Part shown: piece after piece, positions 1 to 7,683 of the stretch
Layout: each line of letters begins with the position of its first letter
How positions within the stretch are numbered: the stretch's first letter is position 1
DNA from: DATBGO01 sp050011895
GTDB taxonomy: Bacteria > Actinomycetota > Actinomycetes > Streptosporangiales > Streptosporangiaceae
DNA length: 64,000 bases
Assembly (NCBI GenBank): GCA_050011895.1
Contig: JBEKIF010000020.1
Span: 1 to 64,000, forward strand
Reading direction: 5' to 3'
Translations under genes and position numbers: made by a program
Notes under the pieces: generated by a model
The model's input: the letters and a program-made list of their open reading frames with translations, nothing else
What the model was told of the DNA's origin: nothing
The model's database searches: none

Positions 1-98
1 AGGCCGAGACTGTCATGACACTGCCCCTTGCTGGTCAGCCCGGGCACGGCCGGACAGCGAGCCTGCGGCGCCGGCCGGGCCGCATCGTGGACGGCCGG

Positions 99-317
99 AT
101 GGAAGGTGGCAACACCAGCGAGTTCGAGCTCATCTGCGGCCAGTGCGGCGACCACCCCTACCTGGACTACTCTCAGATCCCCCCGCGGCTGCAGCGGATC
201 CGGGGACCGTACTCGCTGCAGGCGGGCCTGGCAGCGTACGAAAGACATCTCGGGCTTGAAATAGCGATAACGGACCCGGAACACGCAGCGCAAGAACCCT
301 TCCCGCCCATCCGGTAG
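99..317 (+). CDS. Small zinc-ribbon-like hypothetical protein
   Basis: This is a 72-residue protein of unknown function. I chose the ATG at 99, where the acidic, non-repetitive part begins; an earlier ATG at 15 would add an Arg-rich leader that looks non-coding. Near the N terminus there is a CxxC pair (CGQCGDH) followed by a His, which could bind one metal, and then a tyrosine-rich stretch with regular hydrophobic spacing (YSLQAGLAAYERHLG) that looks like a helix. Composition and third-position GC fit coding sequence. It could be a small DNA- or protein-binding factor of the accessory strip. No pathway can be assigned from its neighbours. Confidence 0.5.
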   Translation: MEGGNTSEFELICGQCGDHPYLDYSQIPPRLQRIRGPYSLQAGLAAYERHLGLEIAITDPEHAAQEPFPPIR

Positions 318-440
318 GCGTAGGCGCCGCCGGGGGCGCCGGTCAGGCGGCCAGCTGATCGCCGACGGGCGGATGCCCATTCAGGCGATCATCGCCTCGA
401 TCGAGGCCGACCAGGCAACCGCAACCGCAGGAGACTGACA

Positions 441-554
441 ATGCCACTCAGGCCAGCACGCGTCGGAAGAGTCGGCGTCATCCGCACCCCGGTCGCCAAG
501 ACCGCGGTAGTCGCCGCCGCCGTCACACCCCGGGTGGGCCGCCGCCGAATTTAG
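441..554 (+). CDS. Possible 37-residue basic peptide
   Basis: A short open frame starts at an ATG 8 nt after a GGAG ribosome-binding site. It encodes a very basic peptide (11 Arg or Lys) with an Ala/Val-rich middle (AKTAVVAAAVTP). The segment just upstream (about 360-438) also reads as an open frame ending in TGA, without a convincing start. I see no family match. The ribosome-binding site supports translation, but the composition of this GC-rich region makes chance open frames common. Confidence 0.25.
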   Translation: MPLRPARVGRVGVIRTPVAKTAVVAAAVTPRVGRRRI

Positions 555-591
555 GTCGATCCACCCGAGCAACGAGAGGCGCGCATCGGGC

Positions 592-1005
592 TTACTCAGC
601 GAAGGGGTTGAGCACCTGGACTCCGGCCCGCTCAAAGTCCTTGACGTTGCGGGTGACCACGGTCATGCCGTGCACCCGCGCCGTTGCTGCAATGAGCGCG
701 TCGATCACCGGGAGGGGCTGCGCGTATTGCTGACGGCCCCAGGCAGCGGCGACGGGGAGGGTGACCGGGAGAACCCGATCCTCGAACCCGATCTCCACAT
801 CCCGGAGCCAGCGCTCCAGGGCGGAAGCCTGGTGCCGATCTCCCCGGCCGCGAACTCTCGCGATCCCCTGCTCAATCTCGCCCAGGGTCAGCACGGAGAC
901 GTGCAGCCGGTCCGGCGGCGTGACCGCGATCCAGTCGGCTACGCCCGGCGCCGGCTGGTGCTTGCGAGTCTCCGACAGCACGTTGGTATCGAGCAGGTAG
1001 GTCAC
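592..1005 (-). CDS. PIN-domain ribonuclease toxin, VapC family
   Basis: This is a 137-residue PIN-domain protein, the usual VapC length. It starts MTYLLDTNVLSE with the first metal-binding Asp (LLDTNV). A conserved Glu follows in the helix LTLGEIEQGIAR, the second Asp is in PVIDALIAATA, and the last acidic position is in TRNVKDFERAG. VapC toxins are Mg2+-dependent endoribonucleases, often cutting tRNA or rRNA. Its start overlaps the antitoxin stop by 4 nt (ATGA), so the two are translationally coupled. All catalytic acidic residues are present, so the toxin is probably active. Confidence 0.9.
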   Translation of the reverse strand: MTYLLDTNVLSETRKHQPAPGVADWIAVTPPDRLHVSVLTLGEIEQGIARVRGRGDRHQASALERWLRDVEIGFEDRVLPVTLPVAAAWGRQQYAQPLPVIDALIAATARVHGMTVVTRNVKDFERAGVQVLNPFAE

Positions 1006-1298
1006 GTGCCCGCCTCAAGATCGACCGCACGCCCGAAGTCGGCCTTGCGCTCAGCCTCGATCTCCGCGAAGACATCAGCGATGCCATCGTCGATCTTCGG
1101 ACCGCCGAGCAGGATGCTCGCCAGGTCCACCGCAGGCCGGGTCAGCCTGCGATACTCACCGATATCTACGACTACCGCCACATCCTCACCGTGCCGCGTG
1201 ATGACCTGCGGCCCCTGGCTCGTAACCGCGCGGATCATCTCGCTGAAGCGCTGCTTGGCGTCTTGGATCTGCCAGTGATCCGGAGTCGGTGACGTCAT
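1002..1298 (-). CDS. Antitoxin, Phd/YefM family
   Basis: This 98-residue protein is the partner of the PIN toxin encoded just downstream. The N-terminal part (WQIQDAKQRFSEMIRAV, then GPQVITRHGEDVAVVVDIGEYRRL) is the typical Phd/YefM fold that binds the operator. The C-terminal third is acidic and helical, and normally wraps the toxin. I start it at the ATG at 1298 because an AGGAAGG ribosome-binding site sits 6-7 nt upstream; a GTG two codons earlier would lie directly on that site. A 12-bp perfect palindrome about 30 bp upstream is a likely autoregulatory operator. Confidence 0.88.
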   Translation of the reverse strand: MTSPTPDHWQIQDAKQRFSEMIRAVTSQGPQVITRHGEDVAVVVDIGEYRRLTRPAVDLASILLGGPKIDDGIADVFAEIEAERKADFGRAVDLEAGT

Positions 1299-1324
1299 GA
1301 GCACCTTCCTGCATCTATCTAGTC

Positions 1325-1336
1325 CTGTCTAGACAG
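1325..1336. promoter_or_regulatory. Palindromic operator candidate of the toxin-antitoxin operon
   Basis: CTGTCTAGACAG is a perfect 12-bp palindrome lying 27-38 bp upstream of the antitoxin ATG. An overlapping imperfect repeat (TCTAG..CTAGA) extends toward the gene. Phd/YefM antitoxins repress their own promoters by binding such palindromes, so this is the expected operator. The role is inferred from position. Confidence 0.5.
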
Positions 1337-1458
1337 ATTACTACTCTCTGGTGCCCTGTGGTTGCCGGAACTACATCCACGACCTGCGGTTTTTTGAATC
1401 AGCGGCCGCTGGCCGGCAGCAGCCCGACCCGGTCCGCAGTCCCGCGGGGTTCATGATC

Positions 1459-1596
1459 GCGGGCGGTGACCCGCGATTGGGGCACCGGCGCATCCAGGGC
1501 GAGATCCTCGGACTCGGGTTCCGGGATCGGCGGGTCTTAGCAGGCAACTGGCCTGAGGCTCTCCCGGCCCCGGCCAGGGCAGCGAGACGGCAGGAG
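1459..1596 (+). pseudogene. Remnant of an integrase-core transposase
   Basis: The translated stretch GDPRLGHRRIQGEILGLGFR matches the well-known start of the integrase-core region of IS3/IS481-like transposases (pattern NPRWGYRRIQGELLGLG). Neither the preceding HTH nor the following catalytic DDE residues are present in frame. After residue FR the similarity decays, and the frame runs out before 1641. This is a decayed fragment with no terminal inverted repeats that I can find. Confidence 0.5.
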
Positions 1597-1799
1597 CATT
1601 GTGAGCCGCTGACAGAGCGCCGAAGGGTGCCTGTCGCGTAATGCGGGCCGCACAGTCGGCCCGAAAGGCGGTCGCAATGCCTGAGCCATCGCGGCCTGGC
1701 CATCACCGCGGGGAGTGCACGTCCGGCATGGAGAAGCGCACAATGACTGCACACCCCCGGCGGCCCGGCCTATCTGGGCTAGCTGTCAGAACGCCTGGC

Positions 1800-1976
1800 A
1801 GGCGTGCTGATCTGGGTGATGTTCTCGATCGGCAGCAGGTGGCCGATGAACAGGCCGAAGGCGGCGAACAGCAGAGATCCGATCCACACGCGCAGCCCGG
1901 TGATAACCCACAGGTCGACCGAAATCGACACCTTGTTCGTGACAGCGCCCACCAGGTAGACGGCGAAGACCGCGTC
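1800..1976 (-). pseudogene. Fragment of an ABC-2 type transporter permease
   Basis: Read on the minus strand, about 55 residues look like the central membrane part of a DrrB-type ABC-2 permease (VGAVTNKVSIS, then GSLLFAAFGLFIGHLLP). Two hydrophobic helices are separated by a short polar loop. The similarity ends abruptly at both sides: upstream it joins sequence that on the opposite strand belongs to an integrase, and downstream it enters unrelated sequence. There is no partner ATPase nearby. It is best explained as a passenger-gene fragment left by deletion of an integrated element. Confidence 0.5.
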
Positions 1977-2016
1977 GGCTGCACGCAGCCGCGACGCTCC
2001 TGCTCGAGCAGGGCAA

Positions 2017-2198
2017 TCAGTATCCGCGTCGTCCAGCAGATTCTCGGCCATTCCCAGCTGAGCCAGACCGAGCGCTACACGCACGTCACGACAGCGCTCA
2101 GCCAGCACGCCGCCGACCGCATGTCCGAGGCCCCTCTGGGGCTGACTCGGCTAACCCAACTGCAACCACAACTGCAACCAAGAACGATCATGACTTGA
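2017..2198 (+). pseudogene. C-terminal remnant of a tyrosine recombinase/integrase
   Basis: The last 55-60 codons encode the end of a phage-type integrase: VVQQILGHSQLSQTERYTHV contains the conserved helix with LGH and the Tyr of the active-site motif (ERYTHV), followed by the usual Ser/Gln/Ala-rich tail. The His of LGH and the Tyr nucleophile remain, but the N-terminal and central domains with the catalytic Arg are absent. It ends 42 bp from the 3' end of a tRNA gene and points at it, which is the normal arrangement for an integrase of a tRNA-inserting element. Confidence 0.7.
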
Positions 2199-2239
2199 GG
2201 CTCAGCAAAGAAACTGCAGGTCAACACCATGATCACAAG

Positions 2240-2313
2240 TGGGGCGGGTGGGGCTCGAACCCACGACCGGCGGATTATGAGTCCGCTGCTCTGACCGGCT
2301 GAGCTACCGCCCC
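2240..2313 (-). tRNA. tRNA with CAU anticodon (probably elongator Met)
   Basis: A complete cloverleaf folds on the minus strand. It has a 7-bp acceptor stem (GGGGCGG/CCGCCCC), a D arm GCTC..GAGC, an anticodon stem GCGGA/TCCGC with loop CTCATAA (anticodon CAT), and a T arm GTGGG/CCCAC with TTCGAGC. The discriminator is A and CCA is not encoded. The first pair is G-C, unlike the mismatched end of initiator tRNA, and the anticodon stem lacks the initiator's three G-C pairs. It is therefore elongator tRNA-Met, or tRNA-Ile with a modified CAU anticodon. The adjacent integrase remnant suggests that its 3' end once served as an attachment site. Confidence 0.93.
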
Positions 2314-2426
2314 CGGCAGCCGCCCGAAGCTAATGCACAGAGCGGCCGAATGTACATTACACCGCGGATCCGGTAGCCAGACTAGCGCCGCAGCCGTGGA
2401 GCCAAGGCCGGAGCCGGTCCGCCAGC

Positions 2427-3026
2427 CTACCGGGGGCTGAGCTGCATCGCCATGGCGTGCTCTACCAGGGAGATCAGCGTGGCCTTGGTCGAATTCCGGT
2501 CCCTGGCATCGCACTCCACTACCGGGACATGCGGGCTGACCGACAGCGCGTCCTGCACGTCGCCCACGGAGTGCGGGAAATCGCCATGGAAGCCGTTGAT
2601 GGCGATGATGAACGGCAGGCCTGCGGACTCGAAGTAGTCAACTGCCGGGAAGGAGTCGGCGAGCCTGCGGGTGTCGACGAGGACGACCGCTCCGATCGCG
2701 CCGTGGATCAGGTCGTCCCACATGAACCAGAACCGGTGCTGGCCCGGGGTGCCGAACAGGTAGAGAATCAGCCCCGCGTCGAGGGTGACCCGGCCGAAGT
2801 CCATCGCCACCGTGGTGGTCGTCTTCTCAGGGGTGTGCGACAGGTCGTCAACCTCGGCACTTGCCGAGGTCATGACCGCTTCCGTGGTCAGCGGAGTGAT
2901 CTCAGAGACCGAACCGACGAAAGTGGTCTTGCCCACGCCGAAACCGCCAGCCACGACGATCTTGACGGACGTCATCGCGGTGTCCATCACCTCGTCGGTG
3001 GCGGTCTTAGAGTTTGCGAAGTCCAC
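2427..3026 (-). CDS. Conservon small GTPase-like ATP/GTP-binding protein (CvnD type)
   Basis: This 199-residue P-loop protein is the last gene of the conservon. The Walker A motif is GGFGVGKTTF near residue 25. A switch-like region (TTTVAMDFGRV) and a GxxG-type segment (LFGTPGQHRFWFMWDDL) correspond to the DxxG region of Ras-like MglA-type GTPases. CvnD proteins act with roadblock partners as a membrane-associated switch. The GTG start at 3026 lies inside the end of the DUF742 gene (20-nt overlap) and has an AAGGG ribosome-binding site, so translation is probably coupled. A later ATG at Met14 or Met18 is possible. Confidence 0.92.
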   Translation of the reverse strand: MDFANSKTATDEVMDTAMTSVKIVVAGGFGVGKTTFVGSVSEITPLTTEAVMTSASAEVDDLSHTPEKTTTTVAMDFGRVTLDAGLILYLFGTPGQHRFWFMWDDLIHGAIGAVVLVDTRRLADSFPAVDYFESAGLPFIIAINGFHGDFPHSVGDVQDALSVSPHVPVVECDARDRNSTKATLISLVEHAMAMQLSPR

Positions 3027-3492
3027 TTAGCACCCTTTCGAGCAGGTTGAGGTCCGGTCGCCCGCGCGCATGGTCAAGCTGGTGAATCCGGACCAGTCCT
3101 TCCACCGCCATATCGGCGATAAGGACGCGGGCGACGCCGAGTGGCATCCTGAGCACGGCGGAAATCTCCGCGACCGAGCGCCAGTCACGGCAGAACCCCA
3201 GGATTGCCTGGCATTCCGGGCTGAGCGCCGACAGATCCCGCGCCTCGTAGTGGGATGCCGCGACCATAGCCTCGATCTGAAGCTGATATCTCGGCTTGGT
3301 CCGTCCGCCAGTGACCGCGTAAGGCCGGACCAGGGCAGTCCCGGCGGGTTTCGGGACCGGGTACTGCCTGCCGTCGCGCGCACGAGGCGCACGGGGCGCG
3401 CGGGAACCGCCAGCTGCCGCGTCGGTCCTGCCCGGCCCGGGCAGGATCCGATCGTCGGCGGGCAGCCAGTCATTGCTGCCCGGGGTCGACAC
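3007..3492 (-). CDS. Conservon DUF742 protein (CvnC type)
   Basis: This 161-residue member of the DUF742 family is the third component of the conservon. The N-terminal 45 residues are Pro/Gly/Arg-rich and probably disordered. The conserved part starts at VRPYAVTGGRTKP and continues with QLQIEAMV, then a winged-helix-like section (RSVAEISAVLRMPLGVARVLIADM) and a C-terminal DLNLLERVLSGLRKL helix. In Streptomyces conservons this protein associates with the kinase, roadblock and GTPase partners at the membrane. The helix-turn-helix look of DUF742 suggests possible DNA binding, which is inference. Confidence 0.92.
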   Translation of the reverse strand: MSTPGSNDWLPADDRILPGPGRTDAAAGGSRAPRAPRARDGRQYPVPKPAGTALVRPYAVTGGRTKPRYQLQIEAMVAASHYEARDLSALSPECQAILGFCRDWRSVAEISAVLRMPLGVARVLIADMAVEGLVRIHQLDHARGRPDLNLLERVLSGLRKL

Positions 3493-3504
3493 CTGTATCT
3501 CCCG

Positions 3505-3939
3505 TCACAATGTGCCATCCTCGCGCCAGGCAGTCGGCCGTCCGCTGCGCACCTCAGGAGTGAGCGCGCTTCCGACTCGTTCGACGAGCAGCGTCATCTC
3601 GTAGGCGACCAGGCCCATGTCACAGTCGGCTGCGGCAAGCACAGCGAGGCTTGACCCATCGCTGATCGCCATCACGATGAGCAGGCCGCGCTGCATCTCG
3701 ACTACTGTCTGCGTCACTGCGCCGCCCTCGAAAACCCGGGCAGCGCCCTGGGTCAGGCTGGTCAGGCCTGAGGTGACGGCCGCTAGCTGGTCGACGCGAT
3801 CCGCGGGGAATCCCTGCGAGAACGCCATCGGGAGCCCGTCGGACGAGACGACGATTGCGTGCGCGACGGACGGAACCCGCTCAACGAAGTTCGTGATGAG
3901 CCAGTTCAGATCCTGTGCGGGGCGCACTAGCGGACTCAC
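3505..3939 (-). CDS. Conservon roadblock/LC7 protein (CvnB type)
   Basis: This 144-residue roadblock/LC7 domain protein is the second conservon component. The family core is nearly complete: LNWLITNFVERVPSVAHAIVVSSDGLP, then AAVTSGLTSLTQGAARVFEGG and MSISDGSSLAVLAA-like sequence (here MAISDGSSLAVLAA). I chose the GTG at 3939, because an AAGGAAGGAG site lies 6-7 nt upstream and family members begin only about ten residues before the core. An upstream ATG would add 29 unrelated residues. Roadblock proteins usually act as regulators of the cognate GTPase, here encoded at 2427-3026. Confidence 0.93.
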   Translation of the reverse strand: MSPLVRPAQDLNWLITNFVERVPSVAHAIVVSSDGLPMAFSQGFPADRVDQLAAVTSGLTSLTQGAARVFEGGAVTQTVVEMQRGLLIVMAISDGSSLAVLAAADCDMGLVAYEMTLLVERVGSALTPEVRSGRPTAWREDGTL

Positions 3940-4077
3940 GAGCGCTCCTTCCTTTCGGGCCAGCCAAACGGTGCTCCTGCGCCGGTCGAGCCACAGGTCG
4001 GTGGTCGTGCGGTAAGCCGGCGCCATTGCGTTCGCGGCCTAAGCATGACCATCTCGGCGATCTCATGCCCACCCCCA

Positions 4078-7000
4078 TCAGGAAGTCTCGTCCTGGCCAT
4101 CGGCGTTCGCGCCCCCGCCCGCAGTAGCGCGCGCCTCTTTGACCCCCCGCTGGAAGCTCGCGAACCGCTCTCGCGTCGCGGCCGCGGACCTGGCCGGGCC
4201 CTGCGGCTCCGAGCTGGCGGCCGATCCGGGGACCAGGTTCGCCTGCGGCACTCGCTTGGGCAGCCCAGCCGGCGTCAGGCCGGCCGAAGAAGGCGCCGGG
4301 ACTATTTCCGCGGCGCGCCAGCCCTCGTCCGCTGGCGAAGCCCAGCTGCCCTCGGCGTCTTCAGCGTCTTCAGCCTCGTCCGACCAGCCGAGCGCGTTTC
4401 GTCCATGCCGGAACCAGTCCGACTCCACCGCCTCAAAGATCGGCAGCCGGTTCTCTTCAGCGAGGCTCTCCGCGGGAGGAACGATCACCTCGCCGTTGGT
4501 CAAGCCCGTTTCCCAGCTGTAGCGAGCCAGCGCGCCAAGCGGGGGGCCGGCCGGCTCGACCGCTTCGCTCTCGCCGTTGACCGGCGAGCTGACCCTGGGC
4601 CGCGGACCCGCGCCAACGGACTCACCGCCAGCAGGCTCACTGCCAGCAGGCTCACTGCCGAGAGACACACCGCCAGCGGACCCGCTGCCGAAGGACTCGC
4701 TGCCAAACGATTCGCTGCCAACGGACCTGCCGCCGAAGAACTGATCGCCACCGCCAACGACCGGCTGCGGGCCGGTACTGGCGGCCGGCTCGGCGACCGC
4801 CGCGTCCGCTCCGGCCTGGTCGCCGCTGGCCAGGGGTTCCTGGCCGGTGGCCGCGGTGTCGTCAGCTGCCCCGGCGGGCACCGGCCAGCTGCCGAATGGG
4901 TCCCCCGCGCCGTCGTCCGGCTCGTTGGCTTCCTCGAACACCGGCAGCGGGTCTGTCGCCCCCCAGGTCGCGTCAGTCCGCAAGGCTGCCCCGGGGACCC
5001 GGCGCGGACCCAGCGGTGCGTCCTCCGCGTCTGCCCGCAGCGAGGTGAACTTCGGCGTCCTTGCGGCGCTTACCTCCTGCTCCGCGGCGGCCCGGTCGGG
5101 ATCCGCCCAGTCAGAAAGGCCGAGCCCGGCAAGCTCGGCGTCGAGGTGGTCCGCGCCGGGCTCGGCCGTGTCGAAGCCGCTCGCGCCCGGCATGGCCGAC
5201 GGACTCTCGTGCGTGATCACCTCGTCGGGCAGCCAGACCAGGGCGGTCAGCCCGCCGGACGCCGCAGGACGCAGCCGGACCCTGATGCCATGCCGCGCGG
5301 CCAGCCGCCCGACCACGAACAGGCCCATCCGCCGGGAGACCGCGACATCCACCACCGGCGGGTTGTCAAGCCGCCAGTTGGCGTGTGCCATCTCCTCCGC
5401 GCCCATGCCGACACCCTGGTCGGTGATGTCGAGCAGGACTCCGCCGCTGGTCAGCAGGTGCCCGGAGACGTTGACGGGAGTGTCGGCCGACGATAGCGAC
5501 GTCGCGTTCTCGGCAAGCTCAGCGAGCAGGTGAACCACGTCGTTGACGGCCTGACCGCGCAAGGCGATGCCCGGCTGCACGTTCAGCGACACGCGCTCGT
5601 ATTCCTCGATCTCGGATACCGCGGCCCTGAGCACGTCCACCAGGGCCACCGGCTGGTTCCATCGCTTGGCCAGGTCATGGCCCGCGAGCACGAGCAGGTT
5701 CTCCGAGTTACGGCGCATCCGGGTGGCCAGGTGGTCCATCTGGAACAGGTTGGCGAGCCGCTCCGAATCCTGCTCGCCCTGCTCAAGGTCGTCGATCAGG
5801 CGGATCTGCCGTTCAACGAGGGACTGGCTTCGGCGTGAGAGGTTCACGAACATGGCGTTGACGTTCCCGCGCAGCGCCGCCTCGTTGGCCGCGAGCTGCA
5901 GCGCTTCCCGGTGGACCTGATCGAACGCCCGCGCTACCTCACCGATCTCGTCGGTAGAGTCAACGTCAATCGGCGCCACCTCGAGCCCGGTGGTGGCGTC
6001 GTCCGCCTCGCTCAACCGGCGGACCGCGTCAGGCAGCCGCACCCCCGCCACTTCGAGGGCTCCGGTACGCAGCCGCTGCAGCGGGCGGATCATGGACCTG
6101 CCGACCACCGTGGTGAACAGCAAGGCCAGCGCGAGAACGAGGAGCACTGCGGCGGCGCCGATGATCGCGGCGGTGATGGCCCCGTCGCGCAGTGAGGTGC
6201 TTCGCGTGATGATCTGGGCGACCAGCTGCTGCTCGACCGACCGCATGCTGGCGATGGTGTATGACTCCGCCGCGCTCGCGTCGGCGATGATCGGATCTGC
6301 GGTCAGGGCACCGCCATTCGAGGCCAGCGCGATCGCCTGCTGCTCCTGCGCCTGGGCCAGGCCAACGACGCTGCCCGACAGGGCGCCGTCGAACAACTGA
6401 CGCTGGCCGGCCGAAGCGGCGATGTCGAAGTCGGCCAGGTTGCTCTGCTGGTCTGCCTCCGCCGTCGTTATCGCCGAGAGCTGGCTGGCCCCGAACTGGC
6501 CCTTGGTGATCAGGTCAGAGGCGAGCGCGGAGGTGAGAATCGCCTGCTGCTGCGCCACATCTTCTTTCATGCGGGAGACCAGGCCCAGGACACGCACCGC
6601 GCCGGCCAGCGTGGAGTCGTTGCTGTCCACCGCGACCTGGTCATCGAGGGCGAGCAGCTGACTGATCGTGTTCGTGTATTCCTGGATCACCACGAGCGCA
6701 GGAAGCCGGCTATGGATCGAGGCGTTGTGCAGCTGCGGGAGACTGTCAATGGCCGTGACGACATTCCCCGCTTCTTGCTGCGCCTGCGTTGGGTATGAGT
6801 CGCCGATCCCGCTGGCCAGTTGCCTGACCTGGCCCGCCAGCTGAGCCGTGGTCTGGTAGTCATCGGCCAGCAGGGACTGCTCCGGGCCTGCCGACACCCC
6901 GTTCGCGCTGGGCGAAAGGGCCGAGGCGCGGCCACCGTTCGTCCCGAGAACGATGAACCTGATCGTGTCCTCGCGCTCATTCTGCAGTGCCTGGACCAGC

Positions 7001-7377
7001 GCAGTGGTCTGCCGGCTTAGATCGGCCAGCTGGACCACCCGCTGGTACGTGGAGGCACTCTGCGCGGCCGAGGCGATGCGGAAGCCGCCGAGGATGACTG
7101 CCGTCAGCGTCGGGATGGCCACCAGCAGCAGCAGGCGCGAGCGGACGCGCCAGTTCTTCAGCGCACGGCGACTTGATGCTGCCCGCGGCGCGGGCACCGG
7201 CGGGCCGGCGGCAGCCTGTGAGCGTCCGTTGACCGCCGGATACGGGCCGGCCGGCAACCCGCCCGGCTGCGCGGACCGGCCGTTGGCCGCCGCGTGCGCC
7301 GCAGCGGCAGGTGCCTTGTCGCTGGCTGGCGCCTGCTCCGGGTAGGCACTGCGCGTCTTCTTGCCGCTGGACCGCAC
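4078..7377 (-). CDS. Conservon membrane sensor kinase with nitrate-sensing (NIT) domain (CvnA type)
   Basis: This is a sensor kinase of about 1099 residues. The order is a disordered Ala/Pro-rich leader (1-75), TM1 (about 82-100), an extracytoplasmic NIT-type helical domain (about 110-390), TM2 (about 400-425), HAMP, a dimerisation helix with MDHLATRMRR, an atypical HATPase domain (ENATSLSSADTPV for the N box; DQGVGMG and GLFVVGRLA for the G boxes) and an acidic, Ser/Gly-rich tail of about 350 residues. The tail contains a Gly-Ser-Glu repeat (GSESFGSESFGS). I prefer the GTG at 7377, with AGAGG 9 nt upstream, over an ATG at 7479. The roadblock gene follows 138 nt downstream. The ligand is unknown. 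Confidence 0.88.
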   Translation of the reverse strand: MRSSGKKTRSAYPEQAPASDKAPAAAAHAAANGRSAQPGGLPAGPYPAVNGRSQAAAGPPVPAPRAASSRRALKNWRVRSRLLLLVAIPTLTAVILGGFRIASAAQSASTYQRVVQLADLSRQTTALVQALQNEREDTIRFIVLGTNGGRASALSPSANGVSAGPEQSLLADDYQTTAQLAGQVRQLASGIGDSYPTQAQQEAGNVVTAIDSLPQLHNASIHSRLPALVVIQEYTNTISQLLALDDQVAVDSNDSTLAGAVRVLGLVSRMKEDVAQQQAILTSALASDLITKGQFGASQLSAITTAEADQQSNLADFDIAASAGQRQLFDGALSGSVVGLAQAQEQQAIALASNGGALTADPIIADASAAESYTIASMRSVEQQLVAQIITRSTSLRDGAITAAIIGAAAVLLVLALALLFTTVVGRSMIRPLQRLRTGALEVAGVRLPDAVRRLSEADDATTGLEVAPIDVDSTDEIGEVARAFDQVHREALQLAANEAALRGNVNAMFVNLSRRSQSLVERQIRLIDDLEQGEQDSERLANLFQMDHLATRMRRNSENLLVLAGHDLAKRWNQPVALVDVLRAAVSEIEEYERVSLNVQPGIALRGQAVNDVVHLLAELAENATSLSSADTPVNVSGHLLTSGGVLLDITDQGVGMGAEEMAHANWRLDNPPVVDVAVSRRMGLFVVGRLAARHGIRVRLRPAASGGLTALVWLPDEVITHESPSAMPGASGFDTAEPGADHLDAELAGLGLSDWADPDRAAAEQEVSAARTPKFTSLRADAEDAPLGPRRVPGAALRTDATWGATDPLPVFEEANEPDDGAGDPFGSWPVPAGAADDTAATGQEPLASGDQAGADAAVAEPAASTGPQPVVGGGDQFFGGRSVGSESFGSESFGSGSAGGVSLGSEPAGSEPAGGESVGAGPRPRVSSPVNGESEAVEPAGPPLGALARYSWETGLTNGEVIVPPAESLAEENRLPIFEAVESDWFRHGRNALGWSDEAEDAEDAEGSWASPADEGWRAAEIVPAPSSAGLTPAGLPKRVPQANLVPGSAASSEPQGPARSAAATRERFASFQRGVKEARATAGGGANADGQDETS

Positions 7378-7683
7378 CGAGTTAGCACCTCTCAGCTGGG
7401 GACTGGACGGATCCCGCCGACTTATGGCCCGGCGGCGGAACCGGCATCGCGCACCTCTTTCCAGCAGATGTCTCTGCATGCCGCTGCCTCTGCATGCCGC
7501 AGCAGGGCCAGTTGCCAAACTCTAACGCGTCACCGGCCAACTCACGCCCATACCCGCATAGATGCTAAAAGCTGGCTATTCCATGAAGGCGATCGGCCCG
7601 ACAGGCCATACTAGGGTATCGTGTCGCGCGACGATTGCGTCCCAAACGTCCGATTCAACGATGCCCGCCCGCAAAGGAGCCTC

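Noticed and set aside
1351..1641. Intact transposase gene
   Set aside because: Only a short integrase-core motif is recognisable; catalytic residues and terminal repeats are absent.
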